DNA of 64,000 bases, from the NCBI RefSeq assembly GCF_002205165.1, contig NZ_NIVS01000040.1:53602-117601 (forward strand), given 5' to 3'. The notes below the pieces were generated by a model. It saw only the letters and a list, made by a program, of their open reading frames with translations, was not told the DNA's origin and searched no databases. The translations under genes were made by a program, and so were the position numbers. Of the stretch, positions 15,780 through 24,756 are shown in pieces; position 1 is the stretch's first letter; every line of letters begins with the position of its first letter. Source of the DNA: Stenotrophomonas maltophilia (GTDB taxonomy: Bacteria > Pseudomonadota > Gammaproteobacteria > Xanthomonadales > Xanthomonadaceae).

Positions 15780-18241
15780 CGCGACGCGAGGCCATGGCCC
15801 GCCTGACGGCGTGGTTCGCCAGCCGGGGGTGGGCGCCGTTGCCGTTCCAGAAGGCCATGTGGCGCCACTATCTGGCCGGTGAGTCCGGCCTGCTGCACAC
15901 ACCCACCGGCAGCGGCAAGACGCTGGCGATGTTCGGCGGGCCGCTGCTGCAGGCGCTGCACGACCCGCCACCACGCACCACGCGTGGGCGTGCGAAGACA
16001 CCGGTGCCGGTCCTGCAGGTGCTGTGGATCACGCCGCTGCGGGCACTGGCTGCCGACACCGCGCGCGCGCTGCGCGAACCGCTGGACGCGCTCGGGCTGG
16101 ACTGGCAGGTCGGCCTGCGCACCGGCGACGCCAGCGCGCGCGATAAACGCCTGGCGCGCGAGGGCCGGCTGGATGTGCTGGTGACCACACCGGAGTCCTT
16201 GGCGCTGCTGCTCAGCTACCCAGACACGATGGCGCGCCTGCAGCACCTGCGCTGCGTAGTCGTGGATGAATGGCACGAACTGCTCGGCAACAAGCGCGGC
16301 GTGCTGCTGCAGTTGAATCTGCGCCGCCTGCGCGATGCCCTGCCCGCCCTGCAGGTGTGGGGGCTGTCGGCCACGCTGGGCAACCTGGACGAGGCGCGCG
16401 AGGTGCTGCTGCCGGACGTGCCCGACGCGCCGCTGGTGGCCGGTGCACGCCCGCGCCCGGTCAGCGTGGAAACACTGCTGCCCGCGCAGGGCGAGCGGTT
16501 CCCGTGGGCCGGGCACCTCGGTCTGTCGCAGCTGCAGCGCGTTCTTGAAAAACTGCTGGCGGTGCGTACCAGCCTGCTGTTCACCAACACACGCGCCCAT
16601 GCCGAACTGTGGCATCAGGCGCTGTCGGCGGTATGGCCGGAAGATCCGGACACGCTCGCGCTGCATCATGGTTCCCTCGATCCTGCGTTGCGCCGCGCCG
16701 CGGAAGAAGGTCTGCGCGAAGGCCGGCTGCGCTGCGTGGTCGCCACCTCCAGCCTGGATCTGGGGGTGGATTTCCCCAGTGTCGACCAGGTGCTGCAGAT
16801 CGGCAGCCCCAAGGGCATCGCACGGTTGCTGCAGCGCGCGGGGCGCGCCAAACATCGCCCCGGCGAATCCGGACACATCGTGTGCGTCCCCTCGCACGCG
16901 CTGGAGCTGGTGGAATACGCGGCTGCGCGGCGCGCGCTGGCCCACGGCCACGTCGAAGCACGCCGGCCGCTGCGCTTGTCGCTGGATGTGTTGGCGCAGC
17001 ATGCGGTGAGCTGTGCACTCGGCGGCGGCTTCGATCCGGACGTGCTGTTGGAGCAGGTGCGGCGCACGCACGCGTTCGCCGGGCTGGACCGCGCGCACTG
17101 GGAGGGCGTGCTGGAGTTCATCGTGCAGGGCGGCCGCGCGCTGTCGCAGTACCCGGATTTCCACAAGGTCGTGCGCGATGACGATGGCATGTACCGCGTG
17201 CATGACCGACGCGTCGCGCTGCGGCACCGGCTGTCGATCGGCACCATCACCAGCGATGGCAGTGTCATGGTGCAGTTCCTGCGCGGCGGCCGGCTCGGTG
17301 CGGTGGAAGAACAGTTCCTCAGCCGGCTGCGGCCCGGTGATCGCTTCCAGTTCGCCGGCCGCCTGCTTGAACTGGTGCGGCTGGAGAATCTGACCGCCTA
17401 CGTGCGCAAGGCGCGGGGCGGCGATGGCGTTGTGCCGCGCTGGCAGGGCGGGCGCCTGCCACTGTCCGAGGCCCTGGGCCACGAGATGGAGGCTGTGCTG
17501 GCCAGCCCGCCGGACAGCCCGGAGATGCGCTGGCTGGCACCGCTGCTGGCACTGCAGACGCGCCTGTCGGCCCTGCCCGGGCCGGCGCTGCTGCTGGTGG
17601 AACACGTGCGCCGTCGCGAAGGCCAGTTCGTGTTCGTGTATCCCTTCGCCGGGCGCCAGGTCAATGAAGGGCTGGCCGCGTTGATGGCATTGCGCTGGAC
17701 ACGCCTGCAGACCAATACGTTCGGCTATGCGGCCAACGACTATGGGTTCGTGCTCGCACCGGCGCGCCCGGTCGAGCTCGATGCGGCGCGCGTGCGCAGC
17801 TTGCTGTCACCGGAGGGACTGCTCACCGATCTGCGCGAAAGCCTCAACCTGGGCGAACTGGCCCGCCGTCAGTTCCGCGACATCGCGCGCGTGTCGGGCA
17901 TGCTGGTCCCTGCACTGCCCGGGCGTACACCGCGCAGCCTGCGCCAGCTGCAGGCCTCCAGCGGGCTGCTGTACGACGTACTGCGCCAGCACGATCCGGA
18001 TCACATCCTGCTGACGCTGGCCGAACACGAAGTGCTGCACGATCAACTCGATCTTGAAAGCCTGGCCCGCGCATTGTCGTCCTGCCAGGCACGCACGCTG
18101 AGCGTGCAGCACCCCACCAGCCTGGGGCCGCTGTCCTTCCCGCTCTGGGCCGAACGGCTGCGCGGCCAGCTCAGCAACGAAGACTGGAAGACCCGCGTCC
18201 TGCGCGCTGCACAGCAACTGGAGAAGCGCCATGGCGCCTGA
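15776..18241 (+). CDS. Ligase-associated DEXH-box helicase (Lhr-like)
   Basis: 821 residues. The Walker A motif TPTGSGKT lies at 42-49 and the DEWH box at 164-167. Later helicase motifs include TNTRAHAEL, HHGSLD, ATSSLDLGVDFPSVD and LLQRAGRAKHRPGES (superfamily 2). The long C-terminal Lhr-core region follows. It is predicted to be an ATP-driven DNA translocase or helicase working with the adjacent ligase and nucleases in repair. The GTG start at 15776 overlaps the ligase stop (GTGA); an alternative ATG lies at 15794. Its 3' end overlaps pdeM by 11 bp. Confidence 0.92.
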   Translation: MTRREAMARLTAWFASRGWAPLPFQKAMWRHYLAGESGLLHTPTGSGKTLAMFGGPLLQALHDPPPRTTRGRAKTPVPVLQVLWITPLRALAADTARALREPLDALGLDWQVGLRTGDASARDKRLAREGRLDVLVTTPESLALLLSYPDTMARLQHLRCVVVDEWHELLGNKRGVLLQLNLRRLRDALPALQVWGLSATLGNLDEAREVLLPDVPDAPLVAGARPRPVSVETLLPAQGERFPWAGHLGLSQLQRVLEKLLAVRTSLLFTNTRAHAELWHQALSAVWPEDPDTLALHHGSLDPALRRAAEEGLREGRLRCVVATSSLDLGVDFPSVDQVLQIGSPKGIARLLQRAGRAKHRPGESGHIVCVPSHALELVEYAAARRALAHGHVEARRPLRLSLDVLAQHAVSCALGGGFDPDVLLEQVRRTHAFAGLDRAHWEGVLEFIVQGGRALSQYPDFHKVVRDDDGMYRVHDRRVALRHRLSIGTITSDGSVMVQFLRGGRLGAVEEQFLSRLRPGDRFQFAGRLLELVRLENLTAYVRKARGGDGVVPRWQGGRLPLSEALGHEMEAVLASPPDSPEMRWLAPLLALQTRLSALPGPALLLVEHVRRREGQFVFVYPFAGRQVNEGLAALMALRWTRLQTNTFGYAANDYGFVLAPARPVELDAARVRSLLSPEGLLTDLRESLNLGELARRQFRDIARVSGMLVPALPGRTPRSLRQLQASSGLLYDVLRQHDPDHILLTLAEHEVLHDQLDLESLARALSSCQARTLSVQHPTSLGPLSFPLWAERLRGQLSNEDWKTRVLRAAQQLEKRHGA

Positions 18242-18875
18242 ACTGCCGATCACCCTCGCCGGCGAAGCCGTCCATCTGCTCGGCGCGCGTGCGCTGCATT
18301 GGCCGGCGCGCAACGCGCTGTTGATCGCTGACCTGCATCTGGGCAAAGCGGACCTGTTCCGGCGGTCGGGCATCGGCCTGCCCAGCGGCGGCACGTCCGA
18401 TGATCTGCTGCGGCTAGGCGCAATGGTGCACAGACACGATGTGCGCCGTCTGTGGATCCTGGGCGATGTGCTGCACGGTGCCGCGCATCGTTCGGCCTGG
18501 TACCGGCAGTGGCAGGGGTGGCGCGAGCAGCATCCCCAGCTGTGGATCGGTGCGCTCGAAGGCAATCACGACCGGGTATTGCCCAAGGCCGACCTGGGGA
18601 TCGAACTGCTGGGCGAGCGCGTGCAGGAGGGCCCCTTCCTGCTGCGCCATGCACCACAGCGTCAAGCCGGCCTGCATGTGCTCTGCGGCCATCTGCACCC
18701 GCTGGCGCGCCTGCCCGGCATGCAGCGGCGGTGGCCGTCGTTCTGGATGCGCGAGGGAATGACGATCCTGCCGGCGTTTTCCGGATTCACTGCCGGCATC
18801 GCACCGGTGCTCGGTGCCGGCGAGCAGCTGGTCGCCTGTGTCGAAGACCAGGCGATCGCGTTGCCGGCGCGCTGA
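18231..18875 (+). CDS. pdeM: Ligase-associated DNA damage response endonuclease PdeM
   Basis: 214-residue calcineurin-like metallophosphoesterase. The metal-binding motifs appear in order: D34-x-H36 (IADLHLG), GDVLHG, GNHDR and GHLHP. This is the subfamily encoded last in the exonuclease-ligase-helicase operon. It is predicted to be a Mn/Fe-dependent nuclease acting on damaged DNA. It overlaps the helicase gene by 11 bp, indicating coupled translation. No terminator is seen in the 43 bp before the convergent small gene. Confidence 0.9.
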   Translation: MAPELPITLAGEAVHLLGARALHWPARNALLIADLHLGKADLFRRSGIGLPSGGTSDDLLRLGAMVHRHDVRRLWILGDVLHGAAHRSAWYRQWQGWREQHPQLWIGALEGNHDRVLPKADLGIELLGERVQEGPFLLRHAPQRQAGLHVLCGHLHPLARLPGMQRRWPSFWMREGMTILPAFSGFTAGIAPVLGAGEQLVACVEDQAIALPAR

Positions 18876-18918
18876 TCGGGCAGCGCGCGACGGCAGTGAC
18901 GCAGCGAGGTTGTCTGGA

Positions 18919-19188
18919 TCAGGCCGCCGAGGCCAACAGGTTCGGCATCAACCGGATATCCGGCGCATTCGGATTGGGCCGCACGGGTTGCCGTTGGATC
19001 GTGGTCAACATGTCATGCGCGGCGGCACGGATGCGCGGGTGATGCTCCGGCGCAGCGTGCGTGATGAGGCTGCTCACATGGAACTCGAACACGTCTTCCA
19101 TCACGTCCGGCTGATCCTCATGCAGCATCTGCAGTAGTCCGCGCAGTTTGCGGATTTCACTTTCCAGAGTTTCGGCCGAGAACAGCAT
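18919..19188 (-). CDS. Small hypothetical protein (89 aa)
   Basis: An 89-residue soluble protein starting MLFSAETLESEIRKLRGLL. An excellent AAGGAG ribosome-binding site lies 6 bp before this ATG, which decides the start over an upstream in-frame ATG at 19218. The first 60 residues are predicted helical with acidic patches (HEDQPDVMEDVFEFH). The C-terminal part is proline/asparagine-rich (VRPNPNAPDIRLMPN). I recognise no domain. The 256-bp gap upstream holds no other gene that I can see. The strong Shine-Dalgarno makes it likely to be real. Confidence 0.65.
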   Translation of the reverse strand: MLFSAETLESEIRKLRGLLQMLHEDQPDVMEDVFEFHVSSLITHAAPEHHPRIRAAAHDMLTTIQRQPVRPNPNAPDIRLMPNLLASAA

Positions 19189-19444
19189 TTCAATCTCCTT
19201 GGGTTGCGATCGGTCCAACGGACCGTAGGTCGCAAACGCAGCACCACCGTATCACTCCGCCGTCGCGGGCCTCCAAGCGATCAGGAATCGGACAGCGCAG
19301 TGGCGTAAGCAGCACGACGCACGTGAGTACGACACGCAGGCGCTGCGTTTGCCACGTTGTTGTCCCATGCGGGCGGTGAGTCCACCGTCAATGAATGTTA
19401 TTCACACCTTCACATGGGCGCGCATGCACTGCTACACGGCGTTA

Positions 19445-20701
19445 TCAGTTCATGCCGTCGCGGGAGTGCGCGTCGTGCAGGGCCTGCATCGCCTGCATGA
19501 ACCCGGGCGACAGCGGCAAGCGTCCGAGCCAGCCCTGCTGGGTTCCACTGAGCACGCGCAGCATGTGCCCGCGCCCGCCGGGCACGCGGCCCATCGGCTG
19601 GAACAGCACATCCCGTGCGCGCGCCAAGCCATCCCGTTCGGACTGGAACAACGGAGTCAGCCAGCGGCTCCAGTACTGGTAGATCGCTACGTGCGCGCGG
19701 CGCCGTGCCTGGTAGGCCTGCAGCGCACTATCGCGGTCGGCATGCGCGCGCAGTGCCTCGCGCAGTGCCATGGCATCCATCAGCGCCATGTTCACGCCCT
19801 GGCCCAGCTGCGGGCTCATCGCGTGGGCCGCATCCCCGACCAGCACCAGCCGCTCGCGGTGCCAACGCGACAGCACCGCGTCCCGGTATCCGGCACGGGC
19901 CAGCTGCGTCGGCTCGCGCACACCCACCAGCCGCTCATGCGCCTGCGGCCACAGCGCGGCGATCTCATCGAGCCAGCGCGCCATGCCGTCACGCTCCCAC
20001 TGTGCGAACTGATCGCGTGGCAGGCTCCAGAAAAAGCTCAACTGCGGCGCGTCGTCACCCGGCCGTGTGCCTACCGGCAGCAGCCCGATCATCTTGCGCG
20101 CGGCGACGTAGCGTTGCCGCAGTTCATCCACGTGCGGCCAGTCGCCGCGCGGCAGCAGGCACCACAGCGCGCCCCACGGGTACTCGCGGTCCAGCGATGT
20201 GCCCTGCACCTGCGCGCGCAGCGACGAGGCGGCGCCATCGGCCGCGATCACCAGATCGTACGGCCCATGCCAGCGCCCGTCTGCGTCGCGTACGCGCCCC
20301 TGCGCGGTGTCCACCTCGACGATGGCGGTATCGGCCTGCAGGTTGCCGGGCTGCTCCCACGCCTCGGCCAGCAGCGAGAACAATGCGCCCCGCTGCATGC
20401 CTACGCCGTGCAGCGCCGGATTCAACGGGGCGTAGCGCATGTCCATCACCGCGCGTCCGCACGGCGTCTCGCCGTACAGGCGGCGCACGGCAGCGCCGTG
20501 ACGGAGGACCGCCGGCAGCAGTTCCATCTGCCAGAGCACGTCCAGGCCGGTGGGCTGCAACAGGAAGCCGGCACCCACCGGACCAGGGCGTGCAGCACGC
20601 TCGAACACGTGCACCTGGTGATGATCGCGTGAAAGCAGGATGGACAACGCTTGGCCGGCGGTGCCGTAACCGACGATGGCGATGGTGCGACGAAGGGTCA
20701 T
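19445..20701 (-). CDS. FAD-dependent monooxygenase (PHBH/UbiH-type)
   Basis: 418 residues. The N-terminal dinucleotide motif VGYGTAGQALS (GxGxxG) binds FAD. The mid-protein DG-type segment is DLVIAADGAAS, and the second flavin motif is GDAAHAMSPQLGQG. This is the class A flavoprotein hydroxylase layout; the aromatic or other substrate cannot be named. The start at ATG 20701 begins the conserved beta strand (MTLRRTIAIVGYG); in-frame upstream sequence runs into the cold-shock terminator and was excluded. It is the next minus-strand gene after cspA but separated from it by a strong terminator. Confidence 0.83.
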   Translation of the reverse strand: MTLRRTIAIVGYGTAGQALSILLSRDHHQVHVFERAARPGPVGAGFLLQPTGLDVLWQMELLPAVLRHGAAVRRLYGETPCGRAVMDMRYAPLNPALHGVGMQRGALFSLLAEAWEQPGNLQADTAIVEVDTAQGRVRDADGRWHGPYDLVIAADGAASSLRAQVQGTSLDREYPWGALWCLLPRGDWPHVDELRQRYVAARKMIGLLPVGTRPGDDAPQLSFFWSLPRDQFAQWERDGMARWLDEIAALWPQAHERLVGVREPTQLARAGYRDAVLSRWHRERLVLVGDAAHAMSPQLGQGVNMALMDAMALREALRAHADRDSALQAYQARRRAHVAIYQYWSRWLTPLFQSERDGLARARDVLFQPMGRVPGGRGHMLRVLSGTQQGWLGRLPLSPGFMQAMQALHDAHSRDGMN

Positions 20702-20718
20702 GCGCGGACTCACTGATG

Positions 20719-20746
20719 AAAAAAAACCCCGCCGAAGCGGGGTTTT
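20719..20746 (-). terminator. Rho-independent terminator of the cold-shock gene
   Basis: On the minus strand a CCCCGC/GCGGGG stem with a TTCG loop is extended by A-T pairs and followed by eight T residues (complement of 20719-20726). It lies about 20 bp past the cold-shock stop codon. Confidence 0.92.
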
Positions 20747-20765
20747 CAATGCGCAGCTGAAAAAA

Positions 20766-20972
20766 TCACTCAGCCGGCACGATGTTCGAGGCTTGGGCGC
20801 CCTTCGGGCCCTGGGTCACGTCATAGGTGACCTTCTGGCCTTCCTGCAGACTGCGGAAGCCCTTGGAGTTGATCGCGGAGAAGTGCGCGAAGACGTCGGC
20901 GCTGCCGTCCTCCGGCGAGATAAAGCCAAATCCCTTGGCGTCGTTGAACCACTTGACGGTACCGTTCGGCAT
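20766..20972 (-). CDS. cspA: Cold-shock domain protein (CspA family)
   Basis: 68-residue cold-shock protein: [18 protein letters not shown] carries the RNP1-type KGFGFI (13-18), and VFAHF is the RNP2 strand. It binds single-stranded RNA or DNA and melts structure in mRNA. The ATG at 20972 matches the family start and has AGAAGG upstream; an in-frame upstream extension is not family-like. A good promoter lies at 21032-21060, giving a leader of about 50 nt, shorter than E. coli cspA's thermosensing leader. A strong terminator follows, so it is monocistronic. Confidence 0.95.
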   Translation of the reverse strand: MPNGTVKWFNDAKGFGFISPEDGSADVFAHFSAINSKGFRSLQEGQKVTYDVTQGPKGAQASNIVPAE

Positions 20973-21031
20973 GGTAATGCGAGACCTTCTTCTATGAATG
21001 GGTGGTGTACGCTCAACCAGCGCACTGGCGG

Positions 21032-21060
21032 AGTATGCAAACCTTGTACGGTAATGACAA
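21032..21060 (-). promoter_or_regulatory. Predicted sigma-70 promoter of the cold-shock gene
   Basis: On the minus strand, TTGTCA (-35, complement of 21055-21060) is separated by 17 bp from CATACT (-10, complement of 21032-21037). It sits immediately after the stop codon of the phosphorylase gene and about 60 bp before the cspA start. Confidence 0.65.
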
Positions 21061-21807
21061 TCACCCCCGTGCCAATTCACCGATCAATTCGGGCAGACCG
21101 GAGGAGGCGGCATCCACATTGGCCAGCACTTCGGCCATCGTGATTTCATCGCCATCGCCACAGCCGGCGGCCCAGTTGGCCACGATCGCCAGGCAGGCGT
21201 AGTCCAGGCCCAGCTCACGGGCGAGGCTGGCTTCGGGCATGCCGGTCATGCCGACCAGATCACACCCATCACGGCGCATGCGCGCGATTTCCGCATTGGT
21301 TTCCAACCGCGGGCCCTGGGTGGCGCCGTAGCAGCCGCCGTCCTGCAGGCGCACACCGGTCACCTTTGCCGCGGCCAGCACCTTGCTGCGCAGCATCGGC
21401 GTGTACGGGTGGCCGAAGTCCACGTGCAGCACGTCGGTGCCCGGCTCTTCGCACAGGGTGGAGATGCGGCCCCAGGTGTAATCGATCAGCTGGTCCGGGC
21501 AGGCCAGCACGCGCGGGCCGAACTGTTCGGTGATCCCGCCGACCGTATTGAGCGCGAGCACGCGCTGCGCGCCGATCTGCTGCAGCGCGGCGAGGTTGGC
21601 GCGGTAATTGATCTTGTGCGGCGGCAGCGAGTGGCCTTCACCGTGGCGGGCCAGGAAGGCCACGCGCTGGCCCAGCAGCGTGCCGACGCGGATCGGACCG
21701 GACGGCGTGCCGTAACGGGTCTGGACCTGGTGACTGCTCACGTCATCGAGCTGGGCCAGCTTGTAGACCCCGGTGCCGCCGATCACGGCAAGAGAAATGT
21801 GCTCCAT
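21061..21807 (-). CDS. S-methyl-5'-thioadenosine/thioinosine phosphorylase family
   Basis: 248 residues from [15 protein letters not shown]. Family signatures include [36 protein letters not shown] and [14 protein letters not shown] with the ribose/purine pocket [21 protein letters not shown] split across it. These enzymes cleave methylthioadenosine or methylthioinosine to the base plus methylthioribose-1-phosphate (methionine and purine salvage). Which substrate is used is not decided here; Pseudomonas relatives use methylthioinosine. Two adjacent ATGs (21810, 21807) lie after AAGGA. The first overlaps the hpt stop (ATGA), so the product is translationally coupled to hpt. The pairing with hpt fits purine salvage: this enzyme may release hypoxanthine and Hpt may recapture it. 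Confidence 0.88.
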   Translation of the reverse strand: MEHISLAVIGGTGVYKLAQLDDVSSHQVQTRYGTPSGPIRVGTLLGQRVAFLARHGEGHSLPPHKINYRANLAALQQIGAQRVLALNTVGGITEQFGPRVLACPDQLIDYTWGRISTLCEEPGTDVLHVDFGHPYTPMLRSKVLAAAKVTGVRLQDGGCYGATQGPRLETNAEIARMRRDGCDLVGMTGMPEASLARELGLDYACLAIVANWAAGCGDGDEITMAEVLANVDAASSGLPELIGELARG

Positions 21808-22361
21808 CATTCCTTCATCGCGTAGATGGCCGGCACGCAGCGCAGCGTCTCGTTGACGTCCATGCCGAAACCGAACACATAGCGGTCCGGCAGGTCGATG
21901 CCGGCGTAGTCGGCTTTGACGTCCGGCAGCGCGCGGTCGTGCAGCTTGACCGTCAGCGCGGCGATGCGCACGTCGGTGGCGCCCTGCTCCAGGCACCAGG
22001 TGCGCACGCCCTGCAGGGTGTAACCCTCGTCGAGGATGTCATCGACCAGCAGCACGCGGCGGCCGAACAACGCGGTGGCCGGCTTGTGCTTCCAGACCAG
22101 ATCGCCGCCGGTGGTTTCACCGCGGTAGCGGGTAGCGTGCAGGTAATCGAACTGCACGTCCTGGCCACGTGCGCCCAGTTCCAGCGCGAGCTGGCCGGCG
22201 AACGGCAGCGCGCCGTGCATGATCGACAGGAACAGCGGGACCTCGCCCTTGTAATCGCGCGCGATGGCGTCGGCGATGCCAGCGATGGCCTTGTCGATGG
22301 TGGGACGGTCGACCAGCAGGTCGGCCTGGGCCAGGGCCTGGGAAATGGTGAGGTTGGGCAT
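21807..22361 (-). CDS. hpt: Hypoxanthine-guanine phosphoribosyltransferase
   Basis: 184-residue phosphoribosyltransferase. The PRPP-binding loop is RRVLLVDDILDEG (101-113), preceded by LFLSIMHGALPFAG and followed by KADYAGIDLPDRYVFGFGMD. It converts hypoxanthine (and guanine) plus PRPP to nucleotides in purine salvage. It is the middle gene of a minus-strand operon: its ATG shares one base with the nagZ stop (TGATG) and its stop overlaps the phosphorylase start. Confidence 0.93.
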   Translation of the reverse strand: MPNLTISQALAQADLLVDRPTIDKAIAGIADAIARDYKGEVPLFLSIMHGALPFAGQLALELGARGQDVQFDYLHATRYRGETTGGDLVWKHKPATALFGRRVLLVDDILDEGYTLQGVRTWCLEQGATDVRIAALTVKLHDRALPDVKADYAGIDLPDRYVFGFGMDVNETLRCVPAIYAMKE

Positions 22362-23368
22362 CAGACGGTTCTTCCAAGGGTGTCAAGCAAACGGGATTGG
22401 GTGGTGCCGTGGCGGGAATCGGCCAGCAGGCCGTCCCAGCCCAGCGCGCCGCGGCCGATCAGGCCGAGCAGCGCAGCGGTGTTGAGGGTGCGGCCTTCGA
22501 CCGCGCGCAGTGATTCTTCCACCAGTTCGGGGTGGCAGACCAGCACCACGTCGCAGCCGGCGTCCAGATGCGCGTCCACGCGCGCCTTCACGCCACCGGC
22601 GGAGAACGAGGCGGCCATGCCGATGTCATCGGAGAAGACCACGCCGCGGAAGCCCATCTGTTCGCGCAGGATCTGCTGGATCCAGCGCGGCGAGTAGCCG
22701 GCCGGCTCCGGCGCGACCTGCGGGTAGACCACGTGGGCCATCATCACGGCATCGGCGCCGGCAGTGATGCCGGCCGCGAACGGGATCAGGTCCAGCGCGC
22801 GCAGTTCATCCAGCGAACGCGGGTCGCTGGCGTCATGGAAATGGGTGTCTTCCCGCACGCTGCCGTGCCCGGGGAAATGCTTGAGCGTGGCGGCCATGCC
22901 AACGCTGTGCATGCCACGCACATAGGCGGCGGTGAACGCAGCAACCACCTGCGGGTCCGCGCTGAAGGCGCGATCGCCGATGGCCAGGTTGCCACGGCCC
23001 AGATCGACCACCGGGGCGAAGCTGAGGTCCACACCGCTGGCGCGCACTTCGCTGGCCATCAGCCAGGCGTGCTGCTCGGCCAGGGCCAGCGCAGCCTCGC
23101 GATCCGTGGCATACAGCGCATCGAAGCCCTGCAGCGGCGGCAGCGCGCTGTACCCTTCACGGAAGCGCTGCACGCGCCCGCCTTCCTGGTCCACGCAGAT
23201 CAGCTGCGGGCGCGGTGCAGCGGCGCGGATGGCCGCGGACAGCTCGGCCACCTGCTCGCGCGAGGCGAAGTTGCGCTTGAACAGGATGACGCCGGCCACG
23301 GCGTCGTGCTGCAGCCATTCGCGTTCCTGGGCGGTAAGTTCGGTCCCGGCAACGCCGATCACCAGCAT
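22361..23368 (-). CDS. nagZ: Beta-N-acetylhexosaminidase NagZ
   Basis: 335 residues, usual NagZ length (GH3). It contains the catalytic-loop motif KHFPGHGSVREDTHFH and the catalytic-region FSDDIGMA. It removes N-acetylglucosamine from anhydromuropeptides in the cytosol during peptidoglycan recycling. In related species the NagZ product signals beta-lactamase induction through AmpR; no ampR or bla gene is in this window. Start MLVIGVAG at 23368 is the conserved beginning. It leads the nagZ-hpt-phosphorylase operon. Confidence 0.93.
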   Translation of the reverse strand: MLVIGVAGTELTAQEREWLQHDAVAGVILFKRNFASREQVAELSAAIRAAAPRPQLICVDQEGGRVQRFREGYSALPPLQGFDALYATDREAALALAEQHAWLMASEVRASGVDLSFAPVVDLGRGNLAIGDRAFSADPQVVAAFTAAYVRGMHSVGMAATLKHFPGHGSVREDTHFHDASDPRSLDELRALDLIPFAAGITAGADAVMMAHVVYPQVAPEPAGYSPRWIQQILREQMGFRGVVFSDDIGMAASFSAGGVKARVDAHLDAGCDVVLVCHPELVEESLRAVEGRTLNTAALLGLIGRGALGWDGLLADSRHGTTQSRLLDTLGRTV

Positions 23369-23435
23369 GGGGTGTCTCCAATACGGGGCGCCACCATGGC
23401 GCACTGCCGCATTGTCGCAGAACCCGCGCGCAGCG

Positions 23436-24128
23436 TCAGACCTCGCAGCCGTCCGGGCCGCAGCGATCGCCCTGCCCGGCAGCGCCTGCCGGTGGGCTTT
23501 CCGCCGCGATCTGGCGCAGCGCCTGGGCGAAGGCTTCCGGCGGCTGGGCGCCCTGGATGGCGTATTTGTCGTCGATCACAAAGGTGGGCACCGACTGAAT
23601 GCCGAACCGCTGCGCCTGTGCCAGCTGCGCCTGGATCTCCGCCAGCCCTTCTTCGCCGGCCAGCAGGGCGGTGATCCGTTCGGCGCCCAGGCCACCGGCG
23701 GCGCCGGCGTCGATCAGCGTCTGCGGGTCCGCCAGGTTCCGGCCCTCTGCGAAATGCGCGCGGAACAGCGCCTCGCCAACGGCCGCCTGCACGCCTTCAC
23801 GCCCGGCCAGCCACATCAGGCGGTGCGCCGGCAGCGTGGTGACCCGGACCTGGCCCTGGTCGAAATCCATCGGCAGGCCTTCGGCGCGCGCCGCGGTCTG
23901 GGTCTGGGTGAGGATCTGTTCGGTGCGCTCGGCACTGCCGAACTTGGCCGCATACGCCTGACGCAGCGGGACCGGGGTCGTACCCGCGTCGGGGTCGAGC
24001 AGGAACGGGTGCCAGTGCACCTCCACCTCAGGGGCGTCTTCGCCGAGCGACGCCAGGCCCTGCTGGAACCGGTGCTTGCCGATCCAGCACCAGGGGCACA
24101 CCACATCCGACCAGATATCGATTTTCAT
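23436..24128 (-). CDS. DsbA-family oxidoreductase (FrnE/DSBA-like)
   Basis: 230 residues with a thioredoxin fold and a CPWC active site at Cys11-Cys14 (VVCPWCWIGKHRFQ) right after the first beta strand. There is no signal peptide, so it is cytosolic, as for FrnE-type 2-hydroxychromene isomerase/DsbA relatives. A second cysteine pair-like region ends the protein (GDRCGPDGCEV). Family members act as disulfide isomerases or oxidoreductases in oxidative stress. It lies 67 bp upstream of nagZ on the same strand. Confidence 0.88.
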   Translation of the reverse strand: MKIDIWSDVVCPWCWIGKHRFQQGLASLGEDAPEVEVHWHPFLLDPDAGTTPVPLRQAYAAKFGSAERTEQILTQTQTAARAEGLPMDFDQGQVRVTTLPAHRLMWLAGREGVQAAVGEALFRAHFAEGRNLADPQTLIDAGAAGGLGAERITALLAGEEGLAEIQAQLAQAQRFGIQSVPTFVIDDKYAIQGAQPPEAFAQALRQIAAESPPAGAAGQGDRCGPDGCEV

Positions 24129-24173
24129 CTGGCCAGATTGTGGGCCGGGAGGAAGGTTTACAAGGGCGGCAGG

Positions 24174-24677
24174 TCAGCCGCGTTCAGCGCTGGACCAGCG
24201 TGAAAACGGGTGCGCGGCCAAGGCCAGGTTGTAGTAGCGCACCTGGTCGGTGACTTCCTCACCCGCCCAGTCGGGCAGCGTGACCGCCTGCTCGGCGTGC
24301 TCAAGCTCCACTTCGGCCACCACCAGCCCGGCGTTCTCGCCCAGGAACTCGTCCACCTCCCAGAGCAGCCCGTCGTGCTCGACCAGGTGCCGGCGCTTGT
24401 CAATCAGCCCGCCGACGCACAGCGCCAACAGCGCGCGCGCGTCCTCCACCGGGATCGGATAATCGAACTCCTGCCGGGTGTGCCCGATCTCGCGCGACTT
24501 CATGTTGAGGAACGCCTGTTCGCCCTGGATGCGCACGCGCACCGAAGCTTTCTGCGCGCCACTGTCCAGCGAAGCGGTGTCGTTGAGATAGCCCTGCGCC
24601 ATCGGTATCACCGCGTGCGCGGCGGTCCGCCAGCCTTCACCGGTGACGAGGTATTTGCGTTCGATTTCAATGCCCAT
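24174..24677 (-). CDS. CYTH domain protein (class IV adenylate cyclase/triphosphatase superfamily)
   Basis: 167 residues from MGIEIERKYLVTG. The N-terminal EIERKYL signature and the alternating charged strands (KASVRVRIQGEQAFLNMKS; RQEFDYPIP; WEVDEFLGENAGLVVAEVEL) define the CYTH triphosphate tunnel. These enzymes hydrolyse triphosphates (inorganic triphosphate or thiamine triphosphate) or, rarely, make cAMP. The short stand-alone form resembles small tripolyphosphatases such as NeuTTM. It diverges from the secreted-protein gene at 24757, with 79 bp between. Confidence 0.87.
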   Translation of the reverse strand: MGIEIERKYLVTGEGWRTAAHAVIPMAQGYLNDTASLDSGAQKASVRVRIQGEQAFLNMKSREIGHTRQEFDYPIPVEDARALLALCVGGLIDKRRHLVEHDGLLWEVDEFLGENAGLVVAEVELEHAEQAVTLPDWAGEEVTDQVRYYNLALAAHPFSRWSSAERG

Positions 24678-24756
24678 GCGCACAGTATGCGGCGATCAGC
24701 GCAATGCGACCACGGCCGGCCTCTATACTGCCCGGCTGCCCTGCAAGGACGCCTCC

